Below, in pieces: positions 1-3,588 of a DNA stretch of 5,389 bases. The stretch is from JANNVZ01 sp046153915. Its GTDB lineage: Bacteria > Bacteroidota > Bacteroidia > Flavobacteriales_D > Sanyastnellaceae. Every line of letters begins with the position of its first letter. The first letter of the stretch is position 1. The stretch covers positions 1 through 5,389 of the forward strand of contig JBJXFC010000109.1 in the NCBI GenBank assembly GCA_046153915.1. Reading direction: 5' to 3'. The notes beneath the pieces were generated by a model that saw only the letters and a program-made list of their open reading frames with translations, searched no databases and was not told the DNA's origin. The position numbers were made by a program, and so were the translations under genes.

Positions 1-554
1 AGATTGCGGGTTTTTTATTTATCAAAGATTTATTGCCCTACATAGATGAAACGGACTTCGCATGGAAGACCATTATCAAGCCTCCGTTTTATGTTCCCGA
101 AAACAAAAGACTCGACGATTTGCTCGAGGAATTTCAGCAAGCCAAAATTCACCTCGCTATTGTTGTTGATGAATATGGAGGAACAAGCGGGCTGGTAACA
201 TTGGAAGATATTCTCGAGGAAATTGTGGGCGATATCAAAGATGAATTTGATGAAGAAGAATTGAATTATTCCAAACTCGATGACCGCAATTTTGTTTTTG
301 AAGGGAAAATTTCGCTTGTCGATATGTATAAAATTATTGATATCGACAATTCTCTATTTGAAGAATCCAAAGGTGATAACAGCACGCTTGCCGGTTTTGT
401 TATCGAACAGGCAGGGCATATTCCAGGTCGTGGTGATGTCATTCAGTTTGAAGGTTTCACATTCACCATCGAATCTGCTGATAAACGCCGCATAAAAAGG
501 ATCAAAGTCACTCTTCCAGATACTTCATCCGTGCATTTCAATCAGTCTAATTAA
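1..554 (+). CDS. gldE: Gliding motility-associated protein GldE (CBS / CorC-HlyC domain), 5'-truncated by the window edge
   Basis: Only the C-terminal ~184 residues are present. The frame is open from base 3 (reading IAGFLFIKDLLPYID), so the ATG-like and TTG codons near base 33 are internal and the true start lies outside the window. GFLFIKDLLP is typical of the end of a first CBS domain. The second CBS domain follows (PPFYVPENKRLDDLL through VDEYGGTSGLVTLEDILEEI), then an acidic linker (DEFDEEE), then a CorC/HlyC transporter-associated domain (FVFEGKISLVD through GDVIQFEGFTFTI, ending RIKRIKVTLPD). The family has an N-terminal DUF21 membrane domain, which is not visible here. CBS/CorC proteins of this type are linked to divalent cation export; GldE itself is a Bacteroidota member encoded beside gldD, and its gene was reported with gldD in Flavobacterium johnsoniae gliding studies. 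The GldE name rests on the downstream gldD; by domains alone it could be any hemolysin/CorC-like protein. Confidence 0.9.
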   Translation, partial: IAGFLFIKDLLPYIDETDFAWKTIIKPPFYVPENKRLDDLLEEFQQAKIHLAIVVDEYGGTSGLVTLEDILEEIVGDIKDEFDEEELNYSKLDDRNFVFEGKISLVDMYKIIDIDNSLFEESKGDNSTLAGFVIEQAGHIPGRGDVIQFEGFTFTIESADKRRIKRIKVTLPDTSSVHFNQSN

Positions 555-840
555 AGGAGACTCGAAAGAATATTGTTCACGACTTCAGCAGTTTGAGCAT
601 CTTTTTATCCAAAAACGCGCTGGATTTATTGATATCGATTGTTAAAAGTTCCATGGAATCTAATTGCGACTGCTCATAAGGAATTTGCCTTTCAAAGGTG
701 AGTTCAATGTAGGATTAAGCCCTCAGTTTGAGAGTCAATTTTCTTTTACCGATGAAATAAACAATGCGTTCATGGCAAATTGGTGCCCTGCTTTCTGGAA
801 CTGCCCGATTAGGTGGTTTATTTGTGTCAGATATAATTGA
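555..840. other. Spacer between gldE and gldD with no intact gene
   Basis: This 286-bp stretch contains no intact gene of convincing length. A plus-strand frame is open from 664 to a TGA at 838-840 that abuts the gldD ATG, but it has no start codon near its beginning and its product is unusually rich in Trp and Cys near the end, so it looks like a shadow. Two minus-strand frames look more protein-like and are described separately as a possible remnant. I see no clear Bacteroidota promoter (TTG at -33 with TAnnTTTG at -7) just before gldD and no strong terminator hairpin after gldE. gldE and gldD may still be co-transcribed through this region. Confidence 0.5.
577..839 (-). pseudogene. Possible decayed minus-strand coding remnant (unidentified)
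   Basis: On the minus strand, 714 down to 577 is open and ends in a TGA at 577-579. Its product (SYIELTFERQIPYEQSQ, then LDSMELLTIDIN, then SSAFLDKKMLKLLKS) has ordinary composition and codon choice. The only ATG within it is at 652-654, which leaves 25 residues. Upstream, the same frame is closed by a TAA at 715-717. A second minus-strand frame, open from 839 toward about 740, reads QLYLTQINHLIGQFQKAG and then HQFAMNALFISSVKEN before a TGA. The two pieces would need a frameshift and removal of stops to join. I do not recognise either. This may be a broken gene, or chance open frame on the antisense strand; the call is weak. Confidence 0.25.
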
Positions 841-1434
841 ATGAGAAAACGATTAATCATAGCGATTTCGATAATTGCCATTGCATTGGTAGGTTATCTG
901 GTGCTCCAGTCGGGCAGGGAAGAAGGTATTCCCAAACCCCGCGGATATTTTCGAATTGAACTTCCGGAAAAGAAATATACATCCTTCAATTCAACTTGTC
1001 CGGTGAGCATGGAACTTCCAAATTATTCCAAAGTGGAAATTGTGCGAAATCAAGGTGCAGCGGATTCCTGCTGGTTCAATATTTATTATCCGAGGTTCAA
1101 TGCCAGAATTCATTGCACGTATTTGCCTGTTGGAAATCACCTGGAAGGCATGATCCGTGATGCCTATGGTTTTGCTGCAAGTCATGAAATGAAAGCAAGC
1201 GGCATGAGAAGAACGATGTTGAATGATCCGGAAAGGAAGGTGTATGGATTGCTATATGATATCGAAGGTGACGCAGCATCCCAGATTCAGTTTTTTATAA
1301 CTGACAGCACCAGTCATTTTTTCCGGGGATCGCTGTATTTCTTTAATCCGCCCAATCCCGATTCGATTGCTCCGGTGCTATCATTTATCAGGGAAGATAT
1401 ACTGCATATCGGCGAGACTATTCAATGGCGTTAA
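841..1434 (+). CDS. gldD: Gliding motility protein GldD
   Basis: This 197-residue protein belongs to a Bacteroidota family required for gliding and type IX secretion in Flavobacterium johnsoniae; its molecular role is unknown. Residues 5-23 form one hydrophobic segment after MRKR. A short Gly/Pro/charged linker leads to an envelope-facing domain that carries the family signature: PKPRGYFRIELPEKKY (31-46), a CP pair at 53-54, CWFNIYYPRFNARIHCTY (77-94), and near the end IQFFITDSTSHFFRGSLYF (149-167) and PNPDSIAPVLSFIREDILHI (171-190). The ATG at 841 is forced because a TGA in the same frame sits immediately before it. No clear Shine-Dalgarno sequence precedes it. The family is usually annotated as a lipoprotein, but no cysteine follows this hydrophobic segment (the first Cys is residue 53), so here it looks like a signal-anchor protein. 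It lies downstream of gldE, as expected, but after an unusually long spacer. Confidence 0.9.
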   Translation: MRKRLIIAISIIAIALVGYLVLQSGREEGIPKPRGYFRIELPEKKYTSFNSTCPVSMELPNYSKVEIVRNQGAADSCWFNIYYPRFNARIHCTYLPVGNHLEGMIRDAYGFAASHEMKASGMRRTMLNDPERKVYGLLYDIEGDAASQIQFFITDSTSHFFRGSLYFFNPPNPDSIAPVLSFIREDILHIGETIQWR

Positions 1435-1595
1435 GCGCGCGACGACCACTTCACGATCAGGATAACCAATATCACAAGAAACATCATAAAAGATATCTTG
1501 TTGATGCCATGCATAAATCGCAAATTGAGATCTCCTGAATCCTTTTTGAAGAGGTTGAAAGGATTGAGATAATAGGCCACTTTTTTCAGAAACAT
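1431..1595 (-). CDS. Small single-span membrane protein, DUF6728-like
   Basis: This 54-codon gene fills the space between gldD and the next plus-strand gene. The ATG is at 1595-1593 and the TAA at 1433-1431. The product starts MFLKKVAYYLNPFNLFKK, passes a short polar stretch (DSGDLNLRF), then the motif MHGINKIS (28-35), then one hydrophobic segment at about 34-48 (FMMFLVILVILIV), and ends in a basic tail (KWSSRA). From memory, the layout of a positively charged amphipathic N-terminus, an M-H-G-I/M-N-K/R-I-S motif and a single membrane helix matches the small Bacteroidota family DUF6728, of unknown function and about this length. The start is the only ATG that gives the whole motif set, and no alternative start lies just upstream. 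The stop overlaps the gldD stop within TTAA. The family assignment is by recall; that this is a real gene I rate as likely. Confidence 0.75.
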   Translation of the reverse strand: MFLKKVAYYLNPFNLFKKDSGDLNLRFMHGINKISFMMFLVILVILIVKWSSRA

Positions 1596-1640
1596 GGTGT
1601 GTGATTTGGTCGTAAATTTAGCGAAATTGGGTTAAACAAA
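1596..1640. promoter_or_regulatory. 45-bp divergent spacer, possible bidirectional promoter
   Basis: The minus-strand small gene and the plus-strand DUF2007-like gene start back to back across this spacer. It contains the perfect palindrome TAAATTTA at 1613-1620, which approximates the Bacteroidota -7 element (TAnnTTTG) on both strands with one mismatch. In the minus direction a TTG at 1639-1637 stands 16 bp upstream of it, slightly short for a -33/-7 pair. In the plus direction there is no well-placed TTG. No Shine-Dalgarno sequence is evident for either gene. The assignment is inferential. Confidence 0.3.
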
Positions 1641-2297
1641 ATGAATCTTGACACGTTGCCATCATTCCGGGTTTTTTATGATGAAACCCAGGCGAATGTT
1701 TTCGCTCAAAACCTACTGGACGAAGGCATAGAAACATGGGTTGTGGATGATGCAACCGTTGTAGATGGCAATATCATAGGCGCCGCAGCTCAAACCATTT
1801 ACCGCGTTAAACTAAAACTGGAAGACTTCCCACGGGCGAATGAACTTCTGATTAATCAGGCGGAATTAAGGTACACTTCCATACCCGAAGATCATTACTT
1901 ATTGCAATTTACGTTGGAGGAATTAAAAGACATTCTGAACAAACCTTATGAATGGTCTGCAGACGATCTTGTTTTGGCGAGAATGATAATGAAATCCAAA
2001 AACCAGGGCGAATTGATAGCGCCAGAACTGAATGGTTTATCAACGAATTCAGAAGCAGCCTTTACACCCAAAAGCTGGACGAACCGCGAAATCATTATGG
2101 TCTATATTTCCTTGCTGTTTTTTGGTATGACGGGTATCGTGCTCGGACTAATGATGTGGCGGTCAAAAAAAACCTTGCCCGATGGAACCATCATCTATGC
2201 CAATTCATCGGAAGATCGTGCTCATGGCAAAATAATTTTCATGATTGGTTTAGCCGTTTTTCTTCTGGAGTTTATTGGCGCAATGGTAAAATATTGA
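1641..2297 (+). CDS. DUF2007-like (putative signal-transducing) domain protein with two C-terminal membrane segments
   Basis: This is a 218-residue protein. Residues 8-72 (FRVFYDETQANVFAQNLLDEGIET and following, ending FPRANELLI) match the pattern of DUF2007: a strand, a helix containing 'A..f...L...GI', a strand ending in a D-D turn, a strand YRVKL, then a helix ending in 'A.ELL'. Residues 84-120 (DHYLLQFTLEELKDIL, then KPYEWSADDLVLARMIM) resemble a segment that often follows DUF2007 in Bacteroidota proteins. A polar linker leads to hydrophobic segments at about 151-173 and 197-216, so the N-terminal ~150 residues and the last residues probably lie on the same side of the membrane. No catalytic motif is visible and the function is unknown; DUF2007 is called 'signal-transducing' by annotation only. 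The ATG at 1641 starts just before the domain. It converges with ridA, with 29 bp between them. Confidence 0.7.
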   Translation: MNLDTLPSFRVFYDETQANVFAQNLLDEGIETWVVDDATVVDGNIIGAAAQTIYRVKLKLEDFPRANELLINQAELRYTSIPEDHYLLQFTLEELKDILNKPYEWSADDLVLARMIMKSKNQGELIAPELNGLSTNSEAAFTPKSWTNREIIMVYISLLFFGMTGIVLGLMMWRSKKTLPDGTIIYANSSEDRAHGKIIFMIGLAVFLLEFIGAMVKY

Positions 2298-2326
2298 AGG
2301 CTGGTCGTATTATCATAAAACGGATT

Positions 2327-2704
2327 TTACAACGCAGCAATCATCGAAATTTCTACGCGCGCATTTTTGGGTAGTACAGACACCTGCACGGTTTCGCGGG
2401 CCGGAAAATTACCGGAGAAATAACTGCTGTAAACGGCATTCATTTTGGCAAATTCGCCCATGTCCTGAAGGAAAATTGTTGTCTTTACAACGTTTCCAAA
2501 TTCCATCCCCGCTTCATCCAGAATGGCATGCAGATTTTTCATCACCTGATGGGTTTCAAATTCGATATCGCGCTGAAAGTATTCGTTGGTGCTGGGATCT
2601 ATGGCAATTTGTCCACTGGTATATAAAAAGCCATTTACCAAAACGGCCTGGCTGTATGGGCCAATGGCTTGAGGTGCGAGTGAGGTCTGTATGATTCGTT
2701 TCAT
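2327..2704 (-). CDS. ridA: RidA family reactive intermediate (enamine/imine) deaminase
   Basis: This is a full-length 125-residue RidA/YjgF/UK114 protein. The family forms cytosolic trimers that hydrolyse reactive enamines and imines, such as 2-aminoacrylate made by PLP enzymes, to keto acids and ammonia, which protects PLP-dependent enzymes. Visible signatures are IGPYSQAV (14-21, Tyr17), YTSGQIAIDP (28-37), a central helix with MKNLHAILDEAG, VVKTTIFLQDM (72-82), FPARETVQVSVLP (100-112) and the C-terminal VEISMIAA (117-124). Arg103 and Glu118 occupy the positions of the substrate-binding Arg and catalytic-site Glu of canonical RidA, so it is probably an active deaminase. The ATG at 2704-2702 gives the standard N-terminus. 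It stands alone, converging with the DUF2007-like gene and diverging from the DUF4159 gene. I see no clear promoter or Shine-Dalgarno sequence before it. Confidence 0.95.
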   Translation of the reverse strand: MKRIIQTSLAPQAIGPYSQAVLVNGFLYTSGQIAIDPSTNEYFQRDIEFETHQVMKNLHAILDEAGMEFGNVVKTTIFLQDMGEFAKMNAVYSSYFSGNFPARETVQVSVLPKNARVEISMIAAL

Positions 2705-2781
2705 AGTGGGCGAAATTAGCTAAGAAAGCATAAATGTTCATTTCTGCCGTTGATTGCAAATTAGAGGAACACGTGATGGCT

Positions 2782-2789
2782 TATTTTTG
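2782..2789 (+). promoter_or_regulatory. Bacteroidota -7 promoter element before the DUF4159 gene
   Basis: TATTTTTG exactly fits the Bacteroidota sigma factor -7 consensus TAnnTTTG and ends 16 bp before the ATG at 2806, implying a short leader of about 10 nt. TTG triplets at 2750-2752 and 2754-2756 could serve as the -33 element, but the spacing (25 bp or more) is longer than usual. The -33 assignment is therefore doubtful while the -7 match is direct. In this AT-rich spacer a chance match is possible. Confidence 0.45.
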
Positions 2790-2805
2790 AACCTCAAATC
2801 GACCT

Positions 2806-3474
2806 ATGAAGAAAATACTGTTTTTTGCATTGATACTTCCGCTGATTAGCAGTTTTGTGCCCATGGCTCCGACCTATCAAATTGGAGTTCTGAAGTACAA
2901 AGGCGGTGGCGATTATTACTCCAATCCCACTGCTGTTCCCAATCTTGTGGATTTCGTGAATAAAAATCTTTCGATGAATGTCAACACGGAGGTTCCGTAT
3001 GTAGACGTGAGCAGTCCGGAAATATTCAATTACCCATGGCTCCACATGACTGGCCACGGAAATGTGGTATTCACTTCCGACGATGCCGCGAATTTGCGCA
3101 ATTACCTGATTGGTGGCGGATTTCTGCACATATCCGATAACTATGGAATGGACAAGTTCATCCGCAAAGAGTTAAAAAAGGTATTTCCTGAACTTGAATT
3201 GACCGAATTGCCATTCAATCATCCGATATATCATCAAAAATACGATTTCCCAAACGGACTTCCCAAAATCCACGAACACGATGGCAAAGCGCCTCAGGGA
3301 TTTGCTCTTGTTTGGGAAGGTAAAGTAGTTGTTTTTTACGATTATCAATGCGATCTTGGTGATGGTTGGGAAGATTATGAAGTCCACAAAGATTCCGAAG
3401 AAACCCGCACAAAAGCCCTCAAAATGGGATCCAATTTGTTGCAATATGCACTGATGGGTACAGAAGAGCCTTAG
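2806..3474 (+). CDS. Secreted DUF4159 domain protein
   Basis: This is a 222-residue protein. Residues 1-18 or so form a signal peptide (MKK, then a hydrophobic run, then SSF) without a lipobox cysteine, so the mature protein is probably periplasmic or exported. The remainder is one DUF4159 domain. Signatures are IGVLKYKGGGDYYSNP (26-41) followed by the helix VPNLVDFVNKN, the segment PWLHMTGHGNVVFTSDD (77-93), NLRNYLIGGGFLHISDNYG (97-114), FIRKELKKVFPELEL (118-132), LPFNHPIYH (135-143), and a late GKVVVFYDYQCDLGDGWE (172-189). The alternating short strands and glycine turns suggest a class I glutamine amidotransferase-like fold, but I see no Cys-His-Glu triad and the biochemical role is unknown. 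Most relatives I recall are found alone or as parts of larger membrane proteins near MoxR/DUF58 clusters; no such cluster is visible here. The ATG at 2806 directly precedes the signal peptide. Confidence 0.88.
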   Translation: MKKILFFALILPLISSFVPMAPTYQIGVLKYKGGGDYYSNPTAVPNLVDFVNKNLSMNVNTEVPYVDVSSPEIFNYPWLHMTGHGNVVFTSDDAANLRNYLIGGGFLHISDNYGMDKFIRKELKKVFPELELTELPFNHPIYHQKYDFPNGLPKIHEHDGKAPQGFALVWEGKVVVFYDYQCDLGDGWEDYEVHKDSEETRTKALKMGSNLLQYALMGTEEP

Positions 3475-3483
3475 GGCTGTGGA

Positions 3484-3527
3484 TTTTCCCCGTTGAGACT
3501 CGATGCATCGCGTCTGTACGGGGAAAA
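3484..3527. repeat. 44-bp imperfect palindrome with a near-palindromic core (dispersed-repeat or terminator-like)
   Basis: The arms TTTTCCCCGT (3484-3493) and ACGGGGAAAA (3518-3527) are perfect 10-bp complements. Inside, 3496-3499 pairs with 3512-3515 and the core CGATGCATCG (3501-3510) is itself a perfect palindrome, so the dyad is centred between 3505 and 3506 with three mismatched positions. It lies 9 bp after the DUF4159 stop, between convergent genes. It has no T-tract on either outer side, so it is not a textbook intrinsic terminator; it could still stop transcription or protect 3' ends. The core and flank (ATGCATCGCGTCTGTACGGGG) resemble, from memory, short palindromic repeats scattered in Bacteroidota genomes, but only one copy lies in this window. 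Confidence 0.6.
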
Positions 3528-3558
3528 ATCGAGTCTTTGCGAGGGAATATTTTAATCC

Positions 3559-3588
3559 AAAATTCGAATTTATCGAACTTCGAATTTT
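3559..3588 (-). terminator. AT-rich hairpin spanning the stop codon of the FG-GAP protein gene
   Basis: AAAATTCGAA (3559-3568) and TTCGAATTTT (3579-3588) are perfect 10-bp complements around a 10-nt loop. Read on the minus strand, the first arm encodes the last residues (KFEV region), the loop contains the TAA stop, and the second arm ends in UUUU. This fits a weak intrinsic terminator. Only three G:C pairs are expected at most per stem (two C/G positions per arm), so stability is modest, and the pairing may partly reflect chance in AT-rich sequence. Confidence 0.4.

Noticed and set aside
1952..2374. Plus-strand open frame of 140 codons
   Set aside because: It lies almost wholly inside the DUF2007-like gene in another frame, has a biased and unstructured composition rich in Arg, His, Trp and Asn, and would run into the ridA 3' end. 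It is a shadow.
2556..2759. Minus-strand open frame starting upstream of ridA and overlapping it in another frame
   Set aside because: The RidA frame has full family motifs including Tyr17, Arg103 and Glu118; this one is an out-of-frame overlap with no recognisable features.
2770..2775. CACGTG palindrome between ridA and the DUF4159 gene as an operator
   Set aside because: A 6-bp palindrome is expected by chance, has no flanking symmetry, and matches no Bacteroidota regulator site I know.
2794..3129. Minus-strand open frame of 111 codons opposite the DUF4159 gene
   Set aside because: The plus-strand frame carries a signal peptide and clear DUF4159 motifs; the antisense product matches nothing I recognise and has no promoter of its own visible.
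3484..3527. Classical rho-independent terminator
   Set aside because: The stem is strong, but on both strands the base of the hairpin is not followed by a T-run (AATCGAG in one direction, CCACAGCC in the other), so I list it as a palindromic repeat instead.
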